NCBI RefSeq assembly: GCF_049306965.1
Contig: NC_133200.1
Span: 11,803,001 to 11,867,000 of the forward strand
DNA: 64,000 nucleotides
Direction: 5' to 3'
Source: Danio rerio
Lineage: Eukaryota; Chordata; Actinopteri; Cypriniformes; Danionidae
The first letter of the stretch is position 1, and every line of letters starts with the position of its first letter. The position numbers were made by a program, and so were the translations under genes. The notes under the pieces are model-generated. The model was not told where the DNA came from. It did not search any database and worked only from the letters and a program-made list of their open reading frames with translations. Below are positions 21,719 to 33,450 of the stretch, one piece after another.

Positions 21719-24700
21719 ATGTGCAAAATTATTTTTCTCCTTTTGTTTTTACTTCCAGCTGCAGCTCCTAAAGGTAAGATTTCAAACAAGTTCTTAAACC
21801 TGCTTAATAGATCTGTTGTGTTTTTTCAACCACTATATCAGTGCTATAAGAAATATTATGTACAAATTAAAAGTTAGGAGCGACAAATTTTGGCCCTAAC
21901 TTGACCTACATTTTGCCTGACTGCTATTTAAATGTCTAAAGCCGTTTACAGCCTGATATTTTTCAAATGTGCGCACACATTTATATGACCCATTATTCTA
22001 ATTATGTACATTCTCAAAACACTTTCATTCTCCACACCTCAGGCGTTGCTTTGGTTGCTGGTGTAACCAAAACATAATCGCCAGAGGCAATTCTCCATTT
22101 CATCTATTTTCTAACGCTTTTTGAAATGTGTGGTCACTCATTTACGGTCGATGCCATCGTGTTCAGGCAAAAAAAATTTAGCTCTGAAACAGAATGTACT
22201 TCTAGTAAGGCTTATCTACAGTATCTGCAAGCCTAAAAAGCAAAAAAATAAAAATAAATAAATTTACATTGATTTGATTTGATTTATTTATCTTTGAACA
22301 GAAATATCATACATAAAATATCATTAACAAAAAAATACTTTCTCACCCCATTACCACATAAATCATTTGTCTATTATTTTACTTACCTCTTCTTTTTCAT
22401 GAAATTTATTGTTATTGTTGTCATATATAAGTTACTGTGTTGAAATTTGGGGGAATACATATAAATCTAATTTACGATCCATACGTACAATGCAGAAAAA
22501 CGTCCTTACAACATACAAATCCTTTATTTTTCAAATTATATACTCAAGTTCAACGATATGGTTAAATTTAAAACAGCACAAATTATGTTTAAAGCTATAT
22601 GGGAAAAAAATACTTCCAAAATGCATGCAAAAGTTTTTTGAGGGAAGACAAGGATGATCTAATCTGAGAGAAGAACTACATTTTAGGAGGCTGAAAACAA
22701 GGATAACTTTAAAAAGTTTGTGCATGTCTGTGTGTGGTGTAAAACTATGGAACACTCTAGATCAGACTCTCAAACAATGTCAGGATAATAATCAATTTAA
22801 AAAGTTGTTTAAATATATATTATTAAAAGATTATAATAATGAAGGTAATTGAAAAAGGATAAAATGAGAAAGGTATGATGAAATTGTAATAAATGGCTAC
22901 TTGCAGTACTATTTTTTTTCCTTTGGGTTTATGTCACAAAATGTAAAGGTACAAGTGGAATCAAATATATAATTTGTCTAAGATGCCAAGTTTAGCATCC
23001 AAAAATAAATGTAAATATAAAACAATAATTACAAATGCTTAAGTTGTTTGAAAATATTTGATGTTATTTGAAATAATAATTTTAATTATAAGCAAATGAC
23101 TTGTCTTGAATCATCCATTCAACATTGTCAGCGGAATACATTTTTTGTACAGATTTATGCAACACAATGAAACACCATGGTTAGCATGTCTGTTTAGATA
23201 TAACATTTCCTGGTTTCATAGAAACTTGTGATGCGATGAAGAATGTTAAACATGTTAAATCTAAATTTAGATAAAAACAGAACAAAAGTTACAAAACAAA
23301 TGATGATTTATTCATTTATTTTTATTATTGTTTTAATTTTTCTACTTTATTTCCCACAGGCTCTCATTCTTTATGGGTTGTTGCAACGTACATTAAAGGA
23401 CAAACACCATTTCCTGAATTTAGTTATGTATTGATGTTGGATGATATCACAGTTATGTACTATAACAGTGATACAAAGACTTTTTTTCCGAGAGGAAACA
23501 CAACAGCTGAAGATGATTTGTATGGTTCAAAAGATCACCTCATCATACATGATTTTATGCGTTCAACTTTTAAGGACAAATGGGGATTAGCAACAAAAAA
23601 ATTGAATAAAACTGATGGTAAGTATTTTTTATTGTTATATTCAACTAAATAGCCATTTAAAGTTAATAAAAAATGATGATTGTACAAAACATATAATAAA
23701 TAACTTTAAGTATAATCTTTGTTTTGTGATTGTGAAATTTTTAAATCATAAACACTTTTTCTTAAAGACGTTCTCTCTCTGTTAAAGGTGTCTTTGCCCT
23801 ACAGCAGCTGGTTGTGCTTGACCTAAGGGCCGATAGTGAACCAGGACAAATTATTTCACAAAATACTTTTGAAGGATGTATCACAGATGAGGTGCGATAT
23901 GTTGACAAGAAGCTTACATACCAGGGTACTTTAAATGTCTCGGCTCCTGTGCATCATATTCATCATGAATACGTCAAGTACCTCTGTGAAACATTAATAC
24001 ATCCATTTTACTTCAAAACACTCAAAGGTTACCTTATAAAAAGGAGAAATCAAATCAATAGAAAAGGTAAAATGACAGACTCCAGCATAGAAAGTTGACA
24101 AATAATTTACTTTTAGCATTTTTCAGGCTACAATATATCAAAAGATTCTCTTTCTGTTGTCTCTTTTCCAGTCAAACCCAAAGTCAGACTCATTCTGAAA
24201 GCAAACTCAGATTCTGGAGGGTTTCGTGTGAGTTGTTTGGCGACAGGGTTTTACCCTCGTCACATCAACCTGACCCTGTTGAGAGATGGACAGCCTGTAT
24301 CTGATCATGGGGTCACTGGAGGAGATCTGCTGCCCAATGGAGACGGGACGTACCAGATGAGGAAGAGTCTGGAGATCAGAGGAGAGGAGAGAGAAAAACA
24401 CAAATACACCTGCTCTGCCACACATCTCAGTCTGGACAAGAAACTGGACATCACTTTAGGTAACAAGGTGAAAATACTTTCAAAATATCACAGAACTGTG
24501 ATCTGTTTGTGATCTTTTTTTAATGTCTTGTTGCAGAATTTGACCCGGGAGAACTATTTAAATCAGTGATTCCCGCAGTGTTAATAGTTTTGTCTCTGGT
24601 TTTGGTGTTTATAACTGGAGTCGTCATATATAAATGCTGGATGAGACAAGCAGGTAGGATTCACTTTGTAAGAAAAATTAAAACGCCTAAAGATAATTAA

Positions 24701-25187
24701 AGCAATTTCATAATATTCCTTAATGCTTTTTATTGTAGCCTCGCCCAAAAAAGATTATTCCCCTTCTTCAAGTGAGTGTTTTGTTTAATAAATATAATTT
24801 TGTCTTTTTTATGTGATTTAAATAATGTGCAAGTGATTACTTAAACTAGTATTTCTCAACCACGTTCCTGGAGGACCACCAGCTCCGCACGTTTTACATG
24901 ACTCCTTAACCAAACACACCTGAATCAGATCATCAGCTCATTAGCAGAGACTGAAAGACCTGTAATGGGTGTGAGAGACAAAGGAGACATCCAAAACATG
25001 CAGTGCTGGTGGTCCTCCAGAAACGTGGCTGAGAACCGCTTACTCAAATGATTCTTCTATATAATTTCATATAAGTTTACACTTTTGCACATTCTGTTGT
25101 CTATCTAAAAACTAACTTTATTTTTTAGCATCTGAAGAAAGCATTGGCACAACAGCAACACATGAACCACAACAGGAAGCCACTTAA
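21719..25187 (+). CDS. MHC class I-like gene C (L-lineage type), complete
   Basis: Exons: leader 21719-21773, alpha1 23360-23617, alpha2 23788-24066, alpha3 24172-24459, transmembrane 24537-24653, cytoplasmic 24739-24771 and 25129-25187. Total 1089 nt, 362 residues, all phase 1 with good AG/GT borders. The leader is MCKIIFLLLFLLPAAAPK. Alpha1 opens GSHSLWVVATYIKG, keeps FPEFSY and MLDDITV, and ends in the sequon NKTDG, the usual class I glycosylation position. Alpha2 (GVFALQQLVVLDLRADS) has Leu and Tyr where gene D has the two disulfide cysteines. Alpha3 has both Ig cysteines, the sequon NLT and KYTCSATHL. The membrane span leads to KCWMRQA. The tail is short and Ser/Thr/Gln-rich. Teleost L-lineage assignment is from memory of the family; ligand unknown. 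Confidence 0.9.
22395..22905 (+). mobile_element. LINE ORF2 3' end (CR1/Rex-like) in gene C intron 1
   Basis: The + strand gives LSYISYCVEIWGNTYKSNL, then KLYGKKILPKCMQKFFE. After a frame change it gives VKLWNTLDQTLKQC and NNQFKKLFK. That is the usual C-terminal part of a non-LTR reverse transcriptase. 5'-truncated and disrupted. Confidence 0.75.
24848..25040. mobile_element. hAT-type MITE in the last intron of gene C
   Basis: Inverted ends: tttctcaaccacgttcctgg and ggaccaccagc on the left, gctggtggtcctccag and acgtggctgagaa on the right. No coding capacity. Target duplication unclear. Confidence 0.75.
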
Positions 25188-25194
25188 ACTGTAG

Positions 25195-25279
25195 CTCCCG
25201 AAGGAAACCCACGCAAACATGGGGAGAACATGCAAACTCCACACATGCCAACTGACCCAGCTGGGACTCAAACCAATTG
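25195..25279 (-). mobile_element. DANA-type SINE internal fragment in gene C 3'UTR
   Basis: Complement of the SINE body (aacccacgcaaacatgggg, gcaaactccacac, tgacccagctggg), starting only eight bases after the stop codon of gene C. Confidence 0.8.
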
Positions 25280-25372
25280 ATGTTCTGTAATTGTTTTAAA
25301 CAGAAACCTACAGCCATAACGTCTGCAGCAATATTATTTGTTGAATTTTGGATTAAGTTGGCCGTTTATTAC

Positions 25373-25424
25373 ATTTTACTCTCGTCACATCAACCCGACC
25401 CTGTTGAGAGATGGACAGCATGTA
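25373..25424 (+). pseudogene. Alpha3 exon fragment (class I debris)
   Basis: About 52 bp nearly identical to the alpha3 stretch encoding FYPRHINLTLLRDGQ (tcgtcacatcaacccgaccc). It lies 186 bp past the gene C stop. The following 80 bp match what follows the fragment behind gene B. Confidence 0.75.
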
Positions 25425-25524
25425 TTTCTCCAACTTTTTCCACCTTTTTAATAACAGTATTATTCTAAAGGACAAAGCATCAATACCAGCAGCAACTAGT
25501 GTGACTACAGGAGGAGCCATTAAG

Positions 25525-26090
25525 CCTGGTTTATACTTCTGCGTCAATTGACCGGCGTAACCCACAGCGCATGCAACGCGCGTAGCTGTGCATTTAATAA
25601 TAATACTTCTGCACGCAGTCTCTGTTGGTCTGCATTAACACTTCCGAAACGCTTTTTGGAAGTGAGGTGTAAATGTTCCTCTGTGTCGAGTTTCTTCGCT
25701 GCTGTTTTGCTTTTCCTGAACACTTCCGGGATGTACAAGTGGCTCAAACTCGCTCATTTTGAGGCAGGGACCGGCGGACGTGCAACAACTTTAACTATGA
25801 GGTAAACACAAAATAAAACTTTCCATCCGGAGCTCCTTCATGCGACTCCACACTTGTAAACAATCGCTCCAGCAGGCTCGCACCATTCATGCGGCTTTCG
25901 GTCCCGCCTAGACCTATCAGCGCTACCAAGCCGACCAATCACAGAGCTTGCGATACGCGTCATTGCGACGTGTAGTTAAATTTTTTGAGAGGTGCACGTC
26001 AGCAACGCCGACGGCCACGGCGAAGGGCTATGCGTCAGCGCCATAGCATATGCCGGCGTTTGACGCAGAAGTATAAATCAGCCTTTCGTA
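25525..26090. mobile_element. Large MITE, GC-rich, behind gene C
   Basis: Inverted ends: gcctggtttatacttctgcg and tcaa on the left; ttgacgcagaagtataaatc and agcc on the right. Inside is GC-rich, with no transposase frame. Superfamily not determined; PIF/Harbinger is one possibility. Confidence 0.65.
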
Positions 26091-26777
26091 GCTAAACAGA
26101 CCAATGGTTTTACACCTGAAAATCACAAACAAGCATGTATTGTAAACGTGAAGTCCTGACATTTTTATTGTTGTCTGCTGAATGTGTGCATTATTTTTAC
26201 AGATATATGTAGACTAAATAAAAGTACCTAAGAGCCGCCAGTACAGTTGTTATCGCTGATCGTTAGATTGACTTTGAGCTAACCAGCATTTCTGCATTAC
26301 TTCCAGTTTGCATTCCAACTGCTGATTTAACTGCAAGATGTTGTTACCTGTGCTTCCTTTATCCTTATTTGTAAGTCAGTTTGGATTAAAGCATCTGCCA
26401 AACGAATAAATGTATATGTACTGGGTTGTTTTCTTAATAAAATAAAAATACTATTAAAACATTTTGTGTGACGGATGATAGCAGCTTAATTCACAATCAT
26501 ATTATTATCCTGACACTTCATGGTAAACCCATTTCCAGCTTTGTTTTGTTTACATTATTAGTTTTCTTTCAGCATGTTTTTTGTTCATTAATTTAGACAT
26601 ACATATCAGAACAAAACAAACTGTAAATATTTATATGAAGTCTCTAGACTATAATACTTGATTTATGATCAGTTCCTGTAAAACCCCCTGCAGAGTTCAG
26701 TTCCAACCCTTCTCCAACACAGGATTTTTTATAAATTACACATTATTTAACTGTAATATGAACTGTATTTGTCTGTA

Positions 26778-27331
26778 GGACAGTTATGCAGTATGTTACT
26801 GTATTTTAAAGTTGCATTGTGAAACGTACTGTATATTTTACAGTAAATATATACAATACTGTAAATACATAGAGCAAGATAAACACTGCTTTAAAATGTA
26901 AATACAGCATCTCTGCTGTAATTCATTTACAGTAAGTTACTGTAGATTCTACAGGAAATTGTTAACAGTGTAGGTTTCAAACATGCCTGAAGGACATTTT
27001 AGTTGGATCAGTTGTGTTTAGTTAGGCTTAAATCTAATATGTGCTATAGGCTCATTAAGGACATAAGGACAGTTATGCGGTATGTTACTGTATTTTAAAG
27101 TTGCATTGTGAAAATGACTGTATATTTTACAGTAAAGATATACAATATTGTAAATACATAGAGCAAGATAAATGGTGCTTTAAATGTAAATACAGTATCT
27201 TTGCTGTAATTGATTTACAGTGAGTTACTGTAGATTCTACATCAAACTGTTAACAGTGTAGATTTCAAACCACCCCGAAGAACACTTTTAGTTTGATCAG
27301 TTTATTTAGGCTTAAATCTAAAATGTGCTGG
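26778..27331. repeat. Direct tandem duplication, unit about 289 bp, two copies
   Basis: Copy 1 starts 26778 (ggacagttatgcagtatgtt) and copy 2 starts 27067 (ggacagttatgcggtatgtt). They stay alignable to about 27046 and 27331, differing by scattered changes. The end of copy 2 is 173 bp from the gene D leader. Confidence 0.88.
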
Positions 27332-27377
27332 GCCCATGAAATAAAACAGTTTTTTTTAAATGCATTCAAGTCACACT

Positions 27378-27504
27378 GACTAGCTAAACAAGAAAATCCG
27401 GAAGCTGAGTAAACACTTACTTCACTCAAAGGAGAAGTGAGAGTTTGAAGTAAGTCTGTGAAGTGAGTGCTAACACAAAGTATTGCACTGCATGTGCTAG
27501 AAAA
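27378..27504 (+). promoter_or_regulatory. Proximal upstream block of gene D, shared with gene C
   Basis: Homologous to 21588-21718 and at the same distance from the leader ATG, so the proximal promoter/5'UTR was duplicated together with the gene. Confidence 0.6.
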
Positions 27505-30500
27505 ATGGGCCAAATCCTTTTGTTTTTTGTGTTTTTACTTCCAACTGCAGCTCCAAAAGGTAAGACTTCAGGTCAATTCTTTAATTCAAACAAATAAAAA
27601 AACCTTAATATATAATTTATGTTTGCAAAATCTTAGTAAATATTTTGTACCTACTTGGTACTATAGGGAAGGACTACAGGGCTGTAAGTAATATTAAGCA
27701 CAGAAAGAAGCAAATGATTTGTTCAGTCAGTAGCTAAACATAATGTACTTACATTAAGACATGACTGCAAGCCTGAAAAGCAGCCAGTAGAAACTGGACA
27801 ACAGAAATTAAAATAATAAAGAATGATTACAAATGCTTATGTTGTTTGTATATTTGATGTTATTTTTAAGCATAAAGAAAATGTAGAGTATTTATTCATG
27901 CCTGCTTAATGTATTAATTAATGCATATTTAATAAGTTCAAAAGTTAACATGCTTGTTTAATCGTAACATTTTCTGGTTATGATGAAACTTGTGATCTGA
28001 TAAAGAATGTTGCCTGATACAAAAAATGTGTCCTCAAGCTTTAAATGTGATCATTTTATTTGAACAAAAATGATAAATCAATTATTGCAATAACATATAT
28101 GATGTAATACTTAAAATTATGAAATTTTAAATAAAAATAAACCCAAACATTCTAAAGCTGCATCTGAAAACACATACTTCCCTACTATATTGTATGTGAA
28201 CTGAGTACAATATTAAAATTCATAATATTCGAAAAGCGATATGACCCACCACGACCTAACAGATTCATAACGTGCATGATCTTGGAAACGTGGAAACTTT
28301 CCAATGCCATGATCCCACGTGAGAGAATTTAGGGATGGGAGTGAAGCAATTCAACTGACATGAGTAGATGATGTGATAATGACGAATGGTGGAATTCTCT
28401 TCATACTATTCACATTCATAGAATACAAAACATACTTTTCTAAGGGTTGTGTTCATTTAAATGTTGTGAATTTACATTCAAATGTATACCTACATGAAAA
28501 GTATGTAATTTCAGATGCAGCTTATGTATTTTGAGGTCTTATTTCTGAGTTTGATAAGCTTAAAGCAAATAAAAAAGATCAAGGCCTTGGCAGCATGAGC
28601 TGAAAAGCAAGATAGCAGCAGCAGATCTTTATGCTATTCAGTAAATGTAAAACAAACTTAACCATTATGCTAATAATATACATCTCACAAAAAGTTTCCT
28701 TCACCAAAGTTTGGTCATTGAGCAAAAACAACAGATCAGCACTTTGCATATACCTGTCAGGATTGGTGAGGGGAAATGGGGAAAAAGGAGCGAGGACTCA
28801 ATTGCAGGGAAATAGGAATTTATTAAATAATAAAAATAAAATAAACTGCAAAATAAACTACCATGAGGGGGAAAACATTAACAAAACAAACACATACAAA
28901 CAAACTGGACTGGGCAGGCTTGCAAGGATCAGGACTGGAAACACGACAGGATAAGACTTCAAACAACAACATGTGATGACGAACTGGCACAGGACAGCAA
29001 ACATGAGGGGTTTATAAACTGTAGGAAATTAACACACAAACAGATGAACATAATTAACTAATAATGGGTTAACAAGGAGGGTGGGACTCAACAATAGACG
29101 GGAGAGCGCATGTCTCAAAGAGACAACACAAGCCATGTGCTCACATAAAACAAGACTAGAACACGCAGCCAATGAGAGAACTCATTAACATACACCACGT
29201 GCTAAACACAGCACCAACAGAAGACTGAACGAAAGACACGAGTACACGATGAATAAAAGCACTCACTGTGCACCCACACACGCAGCGTGCATGTTTCATC
29301 CCAGCGCCGACCAAAACTGAAACCAACTAGACTGAGACGCTGGAAATGAAACGCCACGCTGCAGACAGACGAAAACACAAACACGAGTACAAGAGCGCGC
29401 GTGTCTGAGGCACGTTAATTACCCGGATGATGCACTCATTCAGCCGCTAAAATGAAGTGTGGAATGATGGACACTTCACGCACTCAACGACCGCAGGTTT
29501 GCTTACGTAGCGGTAGGGGCGGAGCTTTCGGACCCACATGTTGGATAACTTTATTTATTTTTGATGGTGAAAGCAAAATTCTCCTACGAGAGTGATTATA
29601 GCGCCTCCCGATGGTGAATGCGGTTAAACTCGCGGCAGGTAATAATTAGTAGTTCCGTCGTTTATTTCACTTATTTGGCAACCGTCAAACGTCATTAGGG
29701 AAATGGTTTGTACTATCCTGTTGAGTGTGTAAGTGCATAAGTACATAGTGCATGAGTGCATAGTGTATAGTGTGCCATTAGGGACGCAGCTCTAGTGTCC
29801 GAGCTCTGCCACCAAGACAAGAATTTAAAAGACCAGAGTGGCAGAACCCTGACAATACCATTTTACAAATGTCAAGCGACTAAAAATGTAGATGGAAAAA
29901 ACATAACAGGAGAAGAAAAATAATAAAATAATATTTTAAATATAAGTAAGCTAGCTATATAAATATAATGCAATTGCATTAATAATCCTAAAGCATTATG
30001 AATAATAATAAAACATTCAGTTAGAAAAATAACAACATTACAAATGTTCATACACCAATGCACAGTCAAAATATAGGAATATTAAAATGGTAAAAATAAT
30101 AGAAGTTACAAAATTAATCATGCATTTTTTAACTGTTCATAGTGACTAGTTTATGTATAATGTGATAATTGATCATTTGTACCGATTCATTTAGTTGCAC
30201 TAGTATGAAAATCTTACATTTTTAAAAGGACGTATTGTTTGGCCCCAAAACCCCACCTCTCATTAAGCGATGAAAAAGAAATCATACTAAAATGTACAAA
30301 CGAGATCATATAAATTATTACGAATTAGCTACTACATCAAAAGGTTTGATTGTGTTGATCATTGTGTTTATTTTTCACAGGCTCTCACTCTTTATGGATG
30401 CTTGTAATGTACATTAAAGGACAAACGGCGTTTCCTGAATTTAGCTATGTGATGATGCTGGATGATGTCAGTGTTCTCCACTATAACGGTGATACAAATA

Positions 30501-33108
30501 GTCTCATAGCAAGAGGAAACACAAAAGCTGACGATGACGTGTTTAATTTAAATGCGCTCCCCATCATACATGATCATCTACAATCATCTTTTGAGGACAG
30601 GTGGACATTAGCAACAACACACTTAAATAAAACTGACGGTAAGTATTTTTTTTTAAAGACTACAGTCAACCAGATTTTACATTGTAGTCAACAGCCATTT
30701 TAATTTGATGTAAAAGTTCTGATTAAATACATAAGCAGTATTGCAGATTTGTAGCACTGCAATATTGCTGTATATCAGCTCTGCTTGGATGCATGTGTAG
30801 TTAGCAGGGCTAACTTAACTTTTCTGATGACCAGCCACTGTGGCTGTTAGTTTTCCAACATTACTAGCCACTCGCCATATTCACTAGCCACATTTTTTTT
30901 ATTGGGAAAATATATTTTACATATAAATATTACTTTGACATGCTAAAATTGCTTGATTTAGATTTGTGTTAGCTCCACATGCCTCCTCATTTATTTCACT
31001 TTTTGTGTGTCGTGTATGAGCTTGCTTAATAATCATGAGCAAATGGGTCAGGGTTTCATAGTATTACAATTAGTTTTTATTTTACATAATTTTCAGAGCT
31101 CACAATAAAGGATTTACCAAATTTATCTCTGACCACACCAAACAAAAATAATAATTTATTTTTTCTAAGCCACAAATTTTAAATGTGTCAAAACAAGCAA
31201 AATATAGCTGTATACTGTACTTTTTATTTAACAAATCATATGCACAGTAATCTGTTCTGGCTAAAGGTCCCAAATCACCAGTTAACTACACATAAATGGG
31301 GATTTAATCTCCCATTAAAGCAACATTATTGTAAAAAATGATAATTAAACCATATTAACGCAAAAGAAAGCAGGTAAAAAACATATCATGTAATAATGAA
31401 AGAATAATCACACACACACGGTTAACATTAGACCCATAAATAATCTGTTCAACAAATGGTTAAAGCGAAAGCAACCGATGCTGCTTACAAAAAGACTAAT
31501 CTGGAGCTCTTGAAAGCAGCAAGACTGTGGGTGCTACTCATCACTTTTTGTCTAGTCTATTTGAAAGAGAATTGATTACATCAGTTCTAGACAGTTGCTT
31601 CACGCAAAGAAACGGGAGCGCGCACGCGTTTTAAGCAGTCGCGCGCAGCACCTCAGCTGTTAGCGCCAGTGATTTTCCTTTCATTCGGTATTCACCTGCT
31701 TTCAATTGCTCGCGCAAACACAATTACTTTTGTCGTGCTGCTTCTCAAATCTAAGTTCGCCTTTGCATGCATATTGGACATACCTTCCAACACTATATAC
31801 CTTCCCGGGAGTCTCCCGTATTTCAGACCCATCTCCCGCTCAGTTCCCGTATTGTTCTATCTCCCGGAAAACTCCCGGAATTCCACAACCCGTTCCTCAG
31901 CTTTTTGGTATGGTCCCTAAGCGCACCGAACCCAACCCGCAACCGTCTCCATACTTGCTCAGCGCCTTTCAGTTTGCGCTCACAACACCTACCCTCCCGC
32001 TCTTCACTAGCTCGCACATCAAGCTAGTGAGCTAGCAGTTAGCATCCCAGCAGTGCTGATATACACCAATATAACAGTGCTACAAGTGTGATATTTTTAA
32101 AACAGTTCGATGGCATTGCTAATTCAAAATCGTGGTCGCAAAAAATGTGTGATTGTGAAATTTCTAAATAAATAAACACTATACTGTAAAAACATTCTCT
32201 ATCTATTAAAGGTGTTTTTGCCCTTCAGCAGTTGGTCGCGTGCGAGCTACAGGATGATGGCGAACCAGGACGAATGATTTTACGAAATGCTTTTGGAGGA
32301 TCCACGACAGATCAGCTGCTATTTGTTGACAAGAAGTTTACATACCACGATAGCTTCAACGTCTCGACCCATGTGCTTCATGCTCATCATGATTACAACA
32401 AGTACCTTTGTGAAAAGCTATTACAGCCGTTCTGCTTTCAAACACTTAAGGGTTACCTGGTAAAAAGTAGAAATCAAATCAATAGAAAAGGTAAAATGAC
32501 CGACTCCAGCATACAGTAGATCTCAAACAAAGAAATCATTTACTTTTAGCTGTTTTATAGGCTTACATATCTTGAAAGATTCTCTGTTTTTTCAGTCAAA
32601 CCCAAAGTCAGACTCATTCAAAAAGCAAACTCAGATTCTGGAGGTTTTCGTGTGAGTTGTTTGGCGACAGGATTTTACCCTCGTCACATCAACCTGACCC
32701 TGTTGATAGATGGACAGCCTGTATCTGATCATGAGGTCACTGGAGGAGATCTGTTGCCCAATGGAGACGGGACGTATCAGATGAGGAAGAGTCTGGAGAT
32801 CAGAGCAGAGGAGAGAGAAAAACACAAATACTCCTGCTCTGCCAAGCACCTCAAAATCGACAACAAACTGGACATTTATTTAGGTAATATGGGGTAAAAT
32901 CTTTTAAAATGTAATAGTGTTTGTGATCTTTATTTAATGAATTTACTTTCTTTCAGATTTTGACCCTGAAGAACCATTTCCTTTAGTGCTGATACTTTTA
33001 TCGCTGGTGTCAGTGTTTATAACTGGAGTCATCATATATAAATGCAGGAAGAGGCGAGCTGTAATTATTTATTTGCTAAGCAAATGTATTAAAAAAATTA
33101 CTTCATAA
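27505..33108 (+). CDS. MHC class I-like gene D (L-lineage type)
   Basis: Exons: leader 27505-27559, alpha1 30381-30638, alpha2 32212-32490, alpha3 32596-32883, transmembrane with read-through tail 32957-33108. Total 1032 nt, 343 residues. The leader is MGQILLFFVFLLPTAAPK. Alpha1 starts GSHSLWMLVMYIKG and ends LNKTDG. Alpha2 (GVFALQQLVACELQDDG) keeps both cysteines (VACEL, QPFCFQT). Alpha3 is intact (SCLATGFYP, NLT, KYSCSAKHL). After KCRKRRA the expected gcag|gtagg donor is changed to gctgtaatt. Reading on gives a 15-residue tail ending at 33106-33108. A GT remains at 33061, but using it shifts phase. A cytoplasmic-exon-like segment near 33297-33330 has an in-frame stop one residue triplet earlier than in A. 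The extracellular part is certainly intact; the 3' end is uncertain. Confidence 0.85.
27560..28155. other. Gene D intron 1, left part
   Basis: AT-rich. About 27830-28010 resembles gene C intron 1 at about 23030-23235 (acaaatgctta then gttgtttga), so intron sequence was duplicated with the gene. No other feature seen. Confidence 0.5.
28156..28522. mobile_element. MITE with ends agctgcatctgaaa / tttcagatgcagct
   Basis: Perfect 14-bp terminal inverted repeats around about 340 bp of non-coding DNA in gene D intron 1. A related copy lies at 50085-50412. Confidence 0.82.
28755..29854 (-). mobile_element. Solo-LTR-like fossil with exact 5-bp target duplication
   Basis: It starts TGTCAGG and ends CCTGACA, flanked on both sides by ATACC (28750-28754 and 29855-29859). 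This is as expected for a solo LTR of a Gypsy- or ERV-like family. It matches the interrupted copy in gene B intron 2 in the opposite orientation. A shorter element appears nested at about 29450-29800. The clean flanks suggest moderate age. No internal coding region is present. Confidence 0.68.
29450..29800. mobile_element. Probable MITE nested in the LTR-like fossil
   Basis: The right side (gtgcatagtgtatagtgtgc, then attagggacgcagct) is a well-known zebrafish MITE end. The left side (gaagtgtggaatgatggaca) is only loosely complementary, so the limits are approximate. Confidence 0.4.
29860..30380. other. Gene D intron 1, right part
   Basis: AT-rich DNA with no recognised element, leading to the alpha1 acceptor. 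Confidence 0.5.
30750..32084. mobile_element. DNA transposon with about 50-bp inverted ends in gene D intron 2
   Basis: The left end tgtagcactgcaatattgct and tgtatatcagc matches the complement of gctgatatacaccaat and ataacagtgctaca on the right. The interior (1.3 kb) includes a GC-rich part with repeated ctcccg motifs (31805-31885). No transposase frame; superfamily not determined. Confidence 0.7.
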
Positions 33109-33450
33109 AGAAATTTCAAAATTGTTTTTTTTTTTTTTGCTTCCATTCATACTGTAGCATAATCTTAAAGGGATTGTGCCTCTGTTTTAAGTGAGAGATT
33201 TGTTATTTTTTATTTTTTGTGTAAGGGATTACCGAAACTACTTCATGAAGTTTTCTTTTTGTTTACAAAAATGGTCAAACTTTTATTTCATACAACCACA
33301 ACTAAAGCTAATCAGATGAGCGAAACATAAAGCAAATGAAAATGAAGAGCTTCCTCCAAGTATAACACTGTAAAAATGTTAGAGAAATTACATTGTGTGT
33401 TGTACTGGTGCTATAAATTGGTTTTATGTTGATATATTAGTTGACATATA
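33109..33450 (+). other. 3' flank of gene D
   Basis: Holds a decayed cytoplasmic-exon-like segment (cagatgagcgaaacataaag near 33314), homologous to the last exon of gene A. Otherwise AT-rich. Confidence 0.5.

Noticed and set aside
22409-22657. Possible host membrane-protein exon (LSYISYCVEIWGN)
   Set aside because: The sequence matches the C-terminal part of a non-LTR reverse transcriptase, with the usual VKLWNTLD motif downstream in another frame.
32060-32519. Reading gene D alpha2 from an ATG inside the exon as a separate small gene
   Set aside because: It is an internal class I exon with proper acceptor and donor; the same applies to similar frames at 1822, 2198, 16144, 18523, 23814 and 24228.
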